DNA of 64,000 nt from CAZPDM01 sp964585305 (GCA_964585305.1 CAZPDM010000008.1:14758-78757), one strand, 5' to 3'; numbered from the stretch's first letter, positions 45,871 through 54,478 are shown. Notes: generated by a model not told the origin, from the letters alone. Numbers and translations: made by a program.

Positions 45871-46538
45871 ATGAACAAAACTATCTTATTAGTATTTGCT
45901 GCAATGTTTGTTTTTTCTGGATTGATTTCTGCACAAGAAAGCCTTTTCCCAGAAGATAAATGCGCAAAATGCTCTTGCGCTCAAGATTGCCAATGCGCCG
46001 AAGGTAAATGTACTTGTGAAGGCAACCAAGACGGCAAATGCGTTTGTGAAAAATGTTGTTGTAAAGAAAAATGTTGCAAAGAAGCTAAAGCCGCTTGCAA
46101 AGAAGGCTGCAAATGTGAAAAATGCTCTGAAAAATGCAAAGCCGCTTGCAAAGAAGGCTGCAAATGTGAAAAATGCTCTGAAAAATGCAAAGCCGCTTGC
46201 AAAGAAGGCTGCAAATGTGAAAAATGCTCTGAAAAATGCAAAGCCGCTTGCAAAGAAGGCTGCAAATGTGAAAAATGCTCTGAAAAATGCAAAGCCGCTT
46301 GCAAAGAAGGCTGCAAATGTGAAAAATGCTCTGAAAAATGCAAAGNNNNNNNNNNNNNNNNNNNNNNNNNNNNNNNNNNNNNNNNNNNNNNNNNNNNNNN
46401 NNNNNNNNNNNNNNNNNNNNNNNNNNNNNNNNNNNNNNNNNNNNNAAAGCCGCTTGCAAAGAAGGCTGCAAATGTGAAAAATGCTCTGAAAAATGCAAAG
46501 AGACTAAAAAATGTGGACAAAAAGAAGGTTGCAAATAA
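45871..46538 (+). CDS. Secreted Cys-rich tandem-repeat protein (gap inside)
   Basis: The signal peptide MNKTILLVFAAMFVFSGLISA (mature Gln 22) and an initial Cys-rich region (CAKCSCAQDCQCAEGKCTC) are followed by a 17-residue unit, AACKEGCKCEKCSEKCK, encoded by 51-bp units. Five precede the gap (46090-46344) and one follows (46449-46499). The C-terminus is ETKKCGQKEGCK before the stop at 46538. With about five Cys and four to five Lys per unit it resembles metallothionein-like or disulfide-rich wall proteins; metal binding is inference. The 100-N gap breaks the apparent frame: the last unit is in a different frame only because the placeholder length is wrong by a non-multiple of three. Confidence 0.85.
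46090..46499 (+). repeat. 51-bp tandem repeats inside the Cys-rich gene
   Basis: Five exact or near-exact copies run from 46090 to 46344 and one from 46449 to 46499, each encoding 17 residues. The gap lies between them, so the true copy number is unknown, at least six. Confidence 0.9.
46346..46445. other. Assembly gap (100 N)
   Basis: One hundred undefined bases within the 51-bp repeats. The distance between unit starts on the two sides is 104 bases here, and a true multiple of 51 (for example 102) would restore the reading frame. Confidence 0.95.
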
Positions 46539-46587
46539 TTAAAAGCGCAAAGCACTAAGAGCTAAGAGAAAATATATGATTTCTAAA

Positions 46588-46615
46588 AACACCTTGAGAA
46601 TATTCTCAGGGTGTT
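46588..46615 (+). terminator. Terminator between Cys-rich protein and NhaC
   Basis: Arms AACACCTTGAGAA and TTCTCAGGGTGTT pair with one G-T pair and a 2-base centre, and are followed by TTTTTT. It lies between convergent genes. Confidence 0.75.
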
Positions 46616-46640
46616 TTTTTATGGAAAAAAATTTTCAGTT

Positions 46641-48215
46641 TTAAGATTTTGCTGTTTCTAGTTCTGCTTGCTTTTGTTCTTCAGGAGTCATTCTGATAAT
46701 TGTAATATCAAATGCAGCACAAAATCCAGAAATTAACGGACTAAGCAAATTGAAGAAACAATAAGGAAGATATGTTAGCGTTGCAACACCTAAAACCCCA
46801 CTATTATATGCGGCACAACTATTCCAAGGTATAAGTACAGATGTTACCGTTCCTGAATCTTCTAATGCACGCGAAAGATTTTTAGGCTGTAGTGCAAAAA
46901 CCTGATATGATTTACGAAACATACGTCCAGGAATAACAATTGCTAGATATTGATCGCAGGCAACAACATTCATAAAAATACAACTAAGTAATGTTGCTCC
47001 AATCAGAGTTCCAACTCCTCGTACAAGTTTCATAATTCCTTCTGCAATTTTATGCAGCATTCGAGTACCTTCCATAGTTCCACCAAAAATCATAGCAGTT
47101 AAAATGAGCCAAATTGTATTGAGCATACTTGCCATACCGCCGCGATTAAACAGTTTATCAATAATGGAAATCTGTTCATAAATCGGTATACCATCTTTAA
47201 TTTCTTTTATCTTTTCAACCATTGCAAGATTTGTTTTAAATATAAATGATGAACCATATTCTGATCCAAATCCTTTGCAGCATACTGTAACAACAACTTG
47301 ATAAACGCCACTTAAAGACCACTCTTGATGAATAGATTTTAAAAACTTAGAAATAAGTTCTTGTTGGAAAATTATTGCAAAGAGAATACTAATTAAAATA
47401 GATATAAGTAACGCTGGAAAAGCTGGAACTTTTTTAATAATCATGGCAATTACTGCAATCGGAACAATCATAAGTAAAGGATTAAGATTAAAGTTTGCAG
47501 AAATTCCATCCAAAACTTCTTTGACCTTTACAGGATCTACCGTATTAGTTTGGAAAAAAAATCCTAGACAGGTAAAACCTATAATCGCAAGTATAATTGA
47601 GGGGATTGTAGTATACATCATGTGGCGAATATGCGTAAAAAGATCAGTTCCTGCCATTGCTGGAGCTAAATTAGTTGTATCAGACAAGGGAGAAATTTTA
47701 TCACCAAAATATGCTCCAGAAATAATAGCTCCGGCTGTCATTCCTGCAGGAACTCCTAGTGTATGTCCAATTCCCATGAGAGCAATTCCAACAGTACCAG
47801 AGGTTGACCAACTGCTTCCTGTTGAAACGGAAACTATACAACATATAATACATGCTACGGGTAAAAAAATATCCGGGTTTATGATTTTCAGTCCATAGTA
47901 AATCATAAACGGTACTACTCCACTCAATATCCAAACACCAACTAAAGAGCCTACTAATAACAAAATAAGCATAGCTTGCATAGATAAGCTGATAGAATGG
48001 ATAATTTGCTTTTCAATTACTCCATATTGTTGCTTATAAACTAAAACACCTATTCCCATTGCCACCATTGCTGCAAATAATAGCCCTATTTGATTAGGTC
48101 CAAATGCCGCAGAATCTTTATAAATTGTAATATTGAAAACCAAAATCATCATTAAAAAAAGTACAGGAAGAACAGATACCCAAAATTTTGGGGTAGAGGA
48201 TTGTTGTGGTTCCAT
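46641..48215 (-). CDS. nhaC: Na+/H+ antiporter NhaC family
   Basis: The 524-residue protein has about 12 membrane helices. Strings diagnostic of NhaC are SVSTGSSWSTSGTVGIALMGIG, AGAIISGAYFGDKISPLSDTTNLAPAMAGTDLFTHIRHMMYTT and, later, NVVACDQYLAIVIPGRMF and SRALEDSGTVTSVLIPWNSCAAY. It should exchange Na+ for H+ (or a linked substrate) across the inner membrane and support sodium and pH balance. AAGGTG precedes the ATG. It is a single gene. The next leftward gene upstream, the double thioredoxin, ends at a terminator. Confidence 0.93.
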   Translation of the reverse strand: MEPQQSSTPKFWVSVLPVLFLMMILVFNITIYKDSAAFGPNQIGLLFAAMVAMGIGVLVYKQQYGVIEKQIIHSISLSMQAMLILLLVGSLVGVWILSGVVPFMIYYGLKIINPDIFLPVACIICCIVSVSTGSSWSTSGTVGIALMGIGHTLGVPAGMTAGAIISGAYFGDKISPLSDTTNLAPAMAGTDLFTHIRHMMYTTIPSIILAIIGFTCLGFFFQTNTVDPVKVKEVLDGISANFNLNPLLMIVPIAVIAMIIKKVPAFPALLISILISILFAIIFQQELISKFLKSIHQEWSLSGVYQVVVTVCCKGFGSEYGSSFIFKTNLAMVEKIKEIKDGIPIYEQISIIDKLFNRGGMASMLNTIWLILTAMIFGGTMEGTRMLHKIAEGIMKLVRGVGTLIGATLLSCIFMNVVACDQYLAIVIPGRMFRKSYQVFALQPKNLSRALEDSGTVTSVLIPWNSCAAYNSGVLGVATLTYLPYCFFNLLSPLISGFCAAFDITIIRMTPEEQKQAELETAKS

Positions 48216-48264
48216 ATTTCACCTTAAAAGAAACTTTTAACTTATTGTGAATTAAATTATAAAA

Positions 48265-48282
48265 CCCCGGAGAAAACCGGGG
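48265..48282 (-). terminator. Terminator of the protease-thioredoxin operon
   Basis: CCCCGG pairs with CCGGGG around a 6-base loop and on the minus strand is followed by TTTTATAATTT. It lies just after the double-thioredoxin stop codon. Confidence 0.8.
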
Positions 48283-48296
48283 CTAAAAATCGATGA

Positions 48297-49040
48297 TTAT
48301 TTTTGCAAAATTTTTTCCATCTCAGGAACTAATGTAGTAGCTGGAACAAATCCAATAATTCTTTTTAATTCTAAACCTTGGGCATCAAGGAAAAGCATTG
48401 TTGGATAAGCACGAACTTTATATTTTGCACAGAATTCTATTTCTTTATCACCATCGATTTTAAGTAAAACAAATTTGGCAGAAATAGTTTGAAATTCTGG
48501 GGTAGAAAATGTTTGTTCGTCTAATTTTTTGCACCAGCTACACCAATCAGTATAGAAATCTACAAAAATAATGCGATGGGTTTCTGTGGCATTTTGAAAT
48601 GCAAGGTTAATATCTGTAAACCAAGGCAAGGAAAGAGAAAGTGTAGGATTGTTTTTTAAAACATCAAGCATCACAGGAACAAGAACATCTGCTGTTACAA
48701 ATCCTTTGATTCTATGAAGTTCCGTGCTATCATTTTTGAGGAAAAGTAAAGTAGGATATGCACGTACTTGATATTTAGCGCAAAATTCTTTTTCAATATC
48801 ACCGTCTACTTTAAGTAAAACAAATTTAGCTGCAATTTCGATGAATTTAGGGTTTGTGAATGTTTCTTTTTCCAGCTTTTTACACCAACTGCACCATTCT
48901 GTAGAAAAATCTACAAATAAAAGTTTTCTTGTTTCTTGAGCTACTTGAAAGGCTTTTTGAATATCTGTATGCCAAACTAGGCTATCTTGTGCCATAGCAA
49001 AAGGTAAAACAAGAAAAAGTACAAGAATAAATATTCTCAT
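48297..49040 (-). CDS. Secreted protein with two thioredoxin-like domains
   Basis: The signal peptide MRIFILVLFLVLPFAMA (mature Gln 18) is followed by two homologous thioredoxin-like domains. The CSWC active sites are at residues 50-53 and 167-170, each with the cis-Pro motif RAYPT later (about residue 96 and its repeat). The two halves are about half identical in the visible strings (VDFSTEWCSWCKKLEKETF and VDFYTDWCSWCKKLDEQTF), so it is an internal duplication. It should catalyse disulfide reduction, isomerisation or exchange outside the cytoplasm. It lies 67 bases after the Cys-rich protease gene with no terminator between, so they are probably co-transcribed. Confidence 0.9.
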   Translation of the reverse strand: MRIFILVLFLVLPFAMAQDSLVWHTDIQKAFQVAQETRKLLFVDFSTEWCSWCKKLEKETFTNPKFIEIAAKFVLLKVDGDIEKEFCAKYQVRAYPTLLFLKNDSTELHRIKGFVTADVLVPVMLDVLKNNPTLSLSLPWFTDINLAFQNATETHRIIFVDFYTDWCSWCKKLDEQTFSTPEFQTISAKFVLLKIDGDKEIEFCAKYKVRAYPTMLFLDAQGLELKRIIGFVPATTLVPEMEKILQK

Positions 49041-49107
49041 AAATTCTCTCCTGAAAAGGGGTTAAAAGGATTTTTTTAAATGCAGGAGAAAGTTAAAGAA
49101 TTCGAAT

Positions 49108-50025
49108 TTATTTGTTAGGTGCGTAGAATGGTCCCATCAATGGGAATTCAATCATACATTCGCCAAATCCAATACGGAAATAGCCGCATTCGCCGCCTTT
49201 TCCATCACAAGATTCGCCCCAATCATTGCCCCAACTATTTTTGACGATCCAGTATTGTTTTTCTTTGTTGTAGCCTACAATAAGTACAGCATGGCCACCT
49301 AAGAATGAGCCATTAACATATTTATATACGCCACCAGCATAATCTCGGAAATCTTCGTATACGAAGAATCCAACTACAATAGGACCATGTTCTGCTAATA
49401 CTTTTTGGAATCCTTCAATTTGTCCTGTGGTTAAACAACCAACACGATAATTTTTTGGACAATCACTTGGGCAGGCTTCTTCTTTTGCTTTATATGGGCA
49501 GCAACTTTCTTCTGGTGCACCAAAAGCTAAACAGGTTGCTGCGCAAACCCAAAGAGTGTTTCCTTTGCAACCGCCAAATAAATTGGCGACTTTGGTTTTC
49601 ATCATAAAATATTGTTCGGATAAATCTAATGTTTTTTGATAATGTTTTAAATAAAATGATTCTAGCAAAGCGCAAGAAGCAAAAGCATAGCAACTGCCAC
49701 AATGTCCCTGATCTTTGATAGGAGTTACACAACCACGTTCAAGCCAGTTTACATAGTTTGGAACTTCTCTTAAAGTAAAATTTTCAGGGGTACTTTGGGG
49801 AATATTTTCATGAGTAGCTTGTTCATCAATAACAAGGCCCAAACGTTCCTGAAATTGTTCTAATGGTAAGCGAGACATAGAAGTTTCACGAGCTTCCCAG
49901 CCAGCATTGGTCTTTTCAATCAGATCACGAGTATAATTGATTCGAGTTTGGATTTCTCGGTTGTCCTGAGCCATACTCGAAACGAGCAATACAAGCAAAA
50001 GAATAGCTATAATAGTGTATTTCAT
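49108..50025 (-). CDS. Secreted papain-family (C1) cysteine protease
   Basis: ATG 50025 with GGGAG upstream gives a signal peptide (MKYTIIAILLLVLLVSSMA, mature Gln 20). Residues 20-86 form a short propeptide resembling cathepsin-B-type ones (IEKTNAGWEARETSMSRLP, LEQFQERLG). The mature enzyme has the oxyanion Gln 106 and catalytic Cys 112 (PIKDQGHCGSCYAFASC), a His in GGHAVLIVGYN and an Asn in VKNSWGNDWGE. Around 15 Cys are present, including CKGNTLWVCAATCLAF and CCPYKAKEEACPSDCP. Such cathepsin-like proteases are common in eukaryotes and uncommon in bacteria. It would be an extracellular or periplasmic endopeptidase needing disulfide formation, and its operon partner is a double thioredoxin. 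Confidence 0.93.
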   Translation of the reverse strand: MKYTIIAILLLVLLVSSMAQDNREIQTRINYTRDLIEKTNAGWEARETSMSRLPLEQFQERLGLVIDEQATHENIPQSTPENFTLREVPNYVNWLERGCVTPIKDQGHCGSCYAFASCALLESFYLKHYQKTLDLSEQYFMMKTKVANLFGGCKGNTLWVCAATCLAFGAPEESCCPYKAKEEACPSDCPKNYRVGCLTTGQIEGFQKVLAEHGPIVVGFFVYEDFRDYAGGVYKYVNGSFLGGHAVLIVGYNKEKQYWIVKNSWGNDWGESCDGKGGECGYFRIGFGECMIEFPLMGPFYAPNK

Positions 50026-50211
50026 AAATATAACTCCCAAAAAAATTAAAAAGCCGATATTTTTGAGGCAATGTGCCTAAAATAATTGTAAAAAATATTA
50101 TCTTTTTTGTCAACTTATTTTATATCTTAATTTTTTTAATTTCTTGAAATTCTCTAATCATAGTGATAAACTCGTATATAGACATTGTAACAATTTAAAG
50201 GAGATATTTTT

Positions 50212-51006
50212 ATGTCAAACGAATTTTTTATTATTAAAGGGACTTTTTGCCCTAAAGAAGGTATCCCTGATGGAGATTCTGTTCGCTTTAAAGCCGATAA
50301 CAATTCTCTTTTTAGAAAATTAAAAGGAATTGTTGACATAAAAGAGGATGGGACTGTACAACTGCGATATGAAGGTATTGATGCAATTGAAAAACAAGCA
50401 TTGCAACCATTAGCAAATGAATCAAAAGAAAAAAATTTAGAACTACTACGAGAATCTTCTCAAAAATATCGTGGTTATATACTTTCTAAACAAGCTGAAA
50501 CAAATAGAAGACCTGTTTGTTTTGTTTTTTCTGGAGATATTGACAATAAGGATGGCGAAAAGATAGTTTTAACGGAAACTATGCTAGAAAAAAGTGTGAA
50601 CTATAAACTCGTTGCTAGCGGCTATAGTTATACTTTATTTTATGAAACTCTTGATGAAGAAATACAGAAAGGTTTGAATAAGGCCTATTTAAAAGCAAAG
50701 CAAGAAAAACTTGGGCTTCATAAAATAGATGCTTCAACATTAGGTGTCAAAGTTAATTCAGAACGAGATCTTTCGACTATTCCTCCTATATTCCCAAAAC
50801 TTTGGAGACGTTTAAAAGAATACTTAGGCAATCATAGCAATTTGGATCATTTTCAAGATTTTTTGTCTAAGAAAAAAGAAAAAGTTAGTGTTATTTCTGC
50901 AAATCGCCATCATCTTTTTTTAGAAGATATTATTGAGGTTTCTGGAAATTCTATTCGCCTTATTTATGAACCAAATGATATTGTATTTAAACCTGTTGAT
51001 GTGTAA
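50212..51006 (+). CDS. Staphylococcal-nuclease-like (SNase/thermonuclease fold) protein
   Basis: The 264-residue protein lacks a signal peptide. It follows the SNase order: IPDGDSVRFKADN (like GDTVKL of nuclease), then RYEGIDAIE, with Arg, Asp and Glu at spacing 0, +5 and +8 as in SNase Arg35, Asp40 and Glu43. Later comes VNYKLVASGYSYTLFYETL...AYLKAKQEKLGLHKID, which matches the C-terminal helix region of nuclease. The equivalent of the third catalytic Arg is not obvious, so activity is uncertain. About 85 extra C-terminal residues have no recognised fold (ANRHHLFLEDIIEVSGNSIRLIYEPND). AAAGGAGA gives a strong start. A terminator follows. The gene is isolated. Confidence 0.8.
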   Translation: MSNEFFIIKGTFCPKEGIPDGDSVRFKADNNSLFRKLKGIVDIKEDGTVQLRYEGIDAIEKQALQPLANESKEKNLELLRESSQKYRGYILSKQAETNRRPVCFVFSGDIDNKDGEKIVLTETMLEKSVNYKLVASGYSYTLFYETLDEEIQKGLNKAYLKAKQEKLGLHKIDASTLGVKVNSERDLSTIPPIFPKLWRRLKEYLGNHSNLDHFQDFLSKKKEKVSVISANRHHLFLEDIIEVSGNSIRLIYEPNDIVFKPVDV

Positions 51007-51012
51007 AAAATA

Positions 51013-51033
51013 TTCCCATGCTTTGCATGGGAA
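51013..51033 (+). terminator. Terminator after the SNase-like gene
   Basis: A 9-bp exact stem (TTCCCATGC with GCATGGGAA) and 3-base loop, seven bases after the stop, followed by an A-then-T tract. Confidence 0.7.
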
Positions 51034-51050
51034 CAAAAAAATTTTGGTAG

Positions 51051-51079
51051 TTGACAATTTTTATTCTCTATGTTAAAAT
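51051..51079 (+). promoter_or_regulatory. Strong sigma-70-type promoter of pheST
   Basis: TTGACA (51051-51056), 17 bases, TAAAAT (51074-51079). The start codon lies 44 bases further. This placement excludes an earlier in-frame start at 51051. Confidence 0.7.
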
Positions 51080-51122
51080 TTTTTTTAAATTTTTTTTATG
51101 TTTTTTCTTTCAGGAAAATAGT

Positions 51123-52700
51123 ATGGCGATTCAAGTTATAGCCGATCAATATCGCTTATTTCAAATTTTAAAAAATACTAGCGATGCAATCGATTTTCAA
51201 ACTTTAGTTTATAAAGTTGGGATGGAACAAGCTATGGCTATGGGAACAATTACTCATGGCATCAATGAAGGTTGGCTTGAAATGAGCGAATCCATTCGCG
51301 AAGAAATTGTTCCATCTGAAAACTTAAGTGAAGTAATTAAAAAAGGTGTTCCAGAGAGACAGATTCTGGCGTTGCTTCAAAATGGCCCATTACCAATGAA
51401 AGAAGCCTCACAAAAAGCCGAAGAGTTGGGAACAAAACTCAATGAAATTATAAAGTGGGGTCGTCTTCGTGGTTGGTTAGATAAGCAAGCTGGGCAATTA
51501 GTGATGCTTCCTAGCGGGAATCAAGCTTTACAAAATGAAGATGCAGATGAGAAAGCCTTAAAAATCATCTCAGATCCTGCTACACACGCACGTCTTCAGA
51601 AGGAACTCAAACAAGGCCAAAGATTTACTTCTTGCTTATTTATGGATGAACTAGCTGTTTTAGGATTGGATGTTGAACGGATTAAGTCTTTACTTAAAAA
51701 TCGTAGTGAATTTGTAAAAATAAAAGAACGAACCATTCGTTGGATTAAACTTACAGAAACCGGGCGCAAAATTGCTGCTGAAATGCAAATAAAAGACGAA
51801 GAAAAAAATCAACTCACCCCTGAAGACATAAGTTCCGGAGCTTGGAAAAATATTACATTAAGATCATACGATGTAACTATTCCTGCTCAAACTATTGCTC
51901 CTAAAAAATGTCATCCTTTACAAAAGATATTGCAAGAAGCCCGCCGAGTTTTTCTGCAAATGGGATTTGAAGAAATCGTATCCCCCCATGCAGAGCTAAG
52001 TTTCTGGGATTTCGATGCTCTTTTTCAACCACAGGATCATCCTTCCCGCGATATGCAAGATACCTTTTATCTTAAAATTCCCAACGTAGGCAAATTACCT
52101 GACGCAAATTTAGTAGAAAAAGTCCGCCAGACGCATCAAAATGGTGGAGATACAGGCTCCACAGGATGGGGCTACCAATGGGAAGAAGCTGAAGCTCGTA
52201 AAATGGTTATGCGTACCCATACCACAGCAACATCTATCCGAGCAATTTCACAAGATCCAAATCCTCCGCGAAAAGTTTTTTGTGTAGGAAGAGTCTTCCG
52301 CAATGAAACAATAAACTTCAAACATTTACCAGAATTCCACCAGGTTGATGGAATCATTATAGATAAAGATGCTTCTTTTAGCTGTCTTTTAGGAACATTA
52401 CAACGTTTTTATTCCTTAATGGGATTTCAAAAGATTAAATTTAAACCTGCCTTTTTCCCTTATACAGAACCTTCTGCAGAAATTTTTGTTTGGATGGAAG
52501 CAAAAAAATGTTGGATTGAATTGGGAGGCTCTGGAATTTTTAGACCGGAAGTTACAAGAACTTTTGGTTGCCAAACACCAGTTATGGCATGGGGGTTAGG
52601 TTTGGAACGTCTCGCCATGCTTCGTTATGGGTTAAGTGATATTCGTGTTCTTTATGGTTCAGACTTAGATTGGTTGGAGGAGGTACGGCTGTGCCAGTAA
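51123..52700 (+). CDS. pheS: Phenylalanyl-tRNA synthetase alpha subunit, archaeal/eukaryotic type
   Basis: It charges tRNA-Phe together with PheT. ATG 51123 follows AGGA and the promoter. The 525 residues exceed the roughly 330-350 of usual bacterial PheS. The first 260 residues form winged-helix modules (ADQYRLFQILKNTSDAIDFQTLV) typical of archaeal and cytosolic eukaryotic alpha subunits. The C-terminal catalytic domain has class II motif 2 (FCVGRVFRNETINFKHLPEFHQVDG), motif 3 (GLGLERLAMLRYG) and the archaeal-type RTHTTATSIRAI stretch. The stop overlaps the pheT start by ten bases. Archaeal-type PheRS is also found in spirochaetes. Its presence here suggests a lineage-specific replacement. 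Confidence 0.93.
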   Translation: MAIQVIADQYRLFQILKNTSDAIDFQTLVYKVGMEQAMAMGTITHGINEGWLEMSESIREEIVPSENLSEVIKKGVPERQILALLQNGPLPMKEASQKAEELGTKLNEIIKWGRLRGWLDKQAGQLVMLPSGNQALQNEDADEKALKIISDPATHARLQKELKQGQRFTSCLFMDELAVLGLDVERIKSLLKNRSEFVKIKERTIRWIKLTETGRKIAAEMQIKDEEKNQLTPEDISSGAWKNITLRSYDVTIPAQTIAPKKCHPLQKILQEARRVFLQMGFEEIVSPHAELSFWDFDALFQPQDHPSRDMQDTFYLKIPNVGKLPDANLVEKVRQTHQNGGDTGSTGWGYQWEEAEARKMVMRTHTTATSIRAISQDPNPPRKVFCVGRVFRNETINFKHLPEFHQVDGIIIDKDASFSCLLGTLQRFYSLMGFQKIKFKPAFFPYTEPSAEIFVWMEAKKCWIELGGSGIFRPEVTRTFGCQTPVMAWGLGLERLAMLRYGLSDIRVLYGSDLDWLEEVRLCQ

Positions 52701-54478
52701 TTAGCGTCTTTGTACAACAAATCAATCAGCTTCTAGGACAAACATATTCAACAGAAGCTCTTAGCGACACTTTAGAACGTTTAGGTTGCGACTTAGATGA
52801 AGTAGCCGATATTAAACTTTACCAATGTCCACAATGTAATGTTGTTGCTGACAAACTTGAACATGAAGATCCTCCACGCCGTTGCAATACTTGCGGACAT
52901 GAAAGCGAAACTGATTTTGCTTTAGTTGGAACAGATAAAGTAATTCGCTTAGATTTACTTCCAGCACGTCCAGATTTATTTGATGCCGGCGGATTAGCTC
53001 GTGCAATAAAAGGCTATCTAAATTTACAAACAGGTCTACCAGAATATTCTGTTCAACCTTCTGGAATTAAAGTAACAGTTGATCAGCAATTATATAAGGC
53101 TGAAAGTTATCGCCCATATATTGTTTGTGCTGTAGTTACTATGCCTCCGGTTGATTCTGTTCTTTTGCGAACTTTAATGAAATTACAGGAAAATTTGCAC
53201 TGGGGAATTGGGAGAGATAGAAAACTTTGTGCAATTGGAGTCCATGATTTGGATGCTATCCAAGCACCATTTCGTTATATAGCAGTGGATCCTCATGGTA
53301 TCAAATTTCATCCGCTAGGCCGCCCAGATGAACTCATGACTCCAACGGAAATACTGCAAAAACATCCTAAAGGCGTAGGATATGCACATCTCTTAACACC
53401 TATGAAATTTTATCCAATTTTGATAGATAGCCATAATCAAGTTTTATCCATGCCACCAATCATCAATAGCAATGAACCTAAAATAAAAATTGGAACAACC
53501 CGTCTATTTATTGATGTAACAGGAATTACAATAAGCGATGTTCAAAAAGCATTGAAAACACTAGTTACATCTTTAATAGAATTAGGCGGACAAGTACAAA
53601 GTGTAGAAATTGGAAGTCCAAATGAAACTTTTGTAACACCAGATTTGACACCAGGAACAATAAAAATAAATCTTAACGAAGCACGACATTGGTTAGGCAT
53701 AGATTTTTCCACACAAGAAGCTATTGAATATCTGCAACGTATGCGTTTTTCGGTCCAAGGTACTGGCAATGATTTAGAAGTAAAATATCCTGCATTCCGC
53801 AGTGATATGAAACATGAAGTTGATGTATTTGAAGATTTAGCTATTGCGTATGGTTATCATAGAATGCCTATGAAACTAGTTCCCACAATGACTGTTGCCA
53901 AAGAGCGTCCTGAAGAAAAAATCTCACATATTGCTCGTGATAGTATGATCGGATTGGGATTTTCTGAAATTTTTTCTCTTATGATCACAACCCAATATAA
54001 TCATTTTGATGCACTACGCCTTCCTCCGAAGGAATATGTTTTATTGCTAAATTCTAAAGCAGCTGACTATAATATAGTCCGTTGTCATCTTATGACAGGA
54101 TTATTAGAAAGCTTGGAAAAAAATCGTATTAAACCAACTCCACAAAGATTTTTTGAATTAGGAAATGTCCTTTTACTTGATGAATTAAGCGAAACAGGGA
54201 CTCGTGAAGAACGCAGACTAGCATTTGCTATTATTGGTGAAAAAACTGGTTATGCAGAAGGACGTGCTGTTTTAGATGCCGTATTAAAAGAATTAGGGAT
54301 CACAGGAACATATTCTGCTAGCAATCATCCAAGTTTTATTGAAGGGCGTTGCGCACAAATTCAATTATCTAATCAACTTGTTGCTTATTTAGGTGAGGTA
54401 CATCCACAAATCCTTCAAAATTTCCATCTTTCTTATCCTGTAACAATGGCAGAAATTGGAATAATGAAAGTTTTATAA
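52691..54478 (+). CDS. pheT: Phenylalanyl-tRNA synthetase beta subunit, archaeal type, with zinc-ribbon insertion
   Basis: I choose GTG 52691, six to seven bases after GGAGGAGG; it overlaps the pheS stop. The 595-residue protein matches the short archaeal/eukaryotic beta subunit (about 550-600) rather than the roughly 800-residue bacterial one. Family strings are RLDLLPARPDLFDAGGLARAIKGYL, GIGRDRKLCAIGVHDLD, VFEDLAIAYGY and FFELGNVLLLDE. The protein has a four-Cys cluster C46-x2-C49 ... C65-x2-C68 (CPQCN ... CNTCGH) inserted within the N-terminal domain, forming a probable zinc ribbon not present in standard PheT. It carries the B3/B4 editing domain in its middle region, as expected. A terminator follows at once. 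Confidence 0.92.
   Translation: MPVISVFVQQINQLLGQTYSTEALSDTLERLGCDLDEVADIKLYQCPQCNVVADKLEHEDPPRRCNTCGHESETDFALVGTDKVIRLDLLPARPDLFDAGGLARAIKGYLNLQTGLPEYSVQPSGIKVTVDQQLYKAESYRPYIVCAVVTMPPVDSVLLRTLMKLQENLHWGIGRDRKLCAIGVHDLDAIQAPFRYIAVDPHGIKFHPLGRPDELMTPTEILQKHPKGVGYAHLLTPMKFYPILIDSHNQVLSMPPIINSNEPKIKIGTTRLFIDVTGITISDVQKALKTLVTSLIELGGQVQSVEIGSPNETFVTPDLTPGTIKINLNEARHWLGIDFSTQEAIEYLQRMRFSVQGTGNDLEVKYPAFRSDMKHEVDVFEDLAIAYGYHRMPMKLVPTMTVAKERPEEKISHIARDSMIGLGFSEIFSLMITTQYNHFDALRLPPKEYVLLLNSKAADYNIVRCHLMTGLLESLEKNRIKPTPQRFFELGNVLLLDELSETGTREERRLAFAIIGEKTGYAEGRAVLDAVLKELGITGTYSASNHPSFIEGRCAQIQLSNQLVAYLGEVHPQILQNFHLSYPVTMAEIGIMKVL

Noticed and set aside
46085..46555. Leftward open frames with LHFSEHFSHLQPSLQAA-type repeats
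   Set aside because: They are antisense readings of the 51-bp Cys-rich units; the plus frame has a signal peptide, ribosome site and terminator.
51051..51122. Upstream start for PheS adding 24 hydrophobic residues
   Set aside because: That start overlaps the -35 box of a strong promoter, and the AGGA site fits the ATG at 51123.
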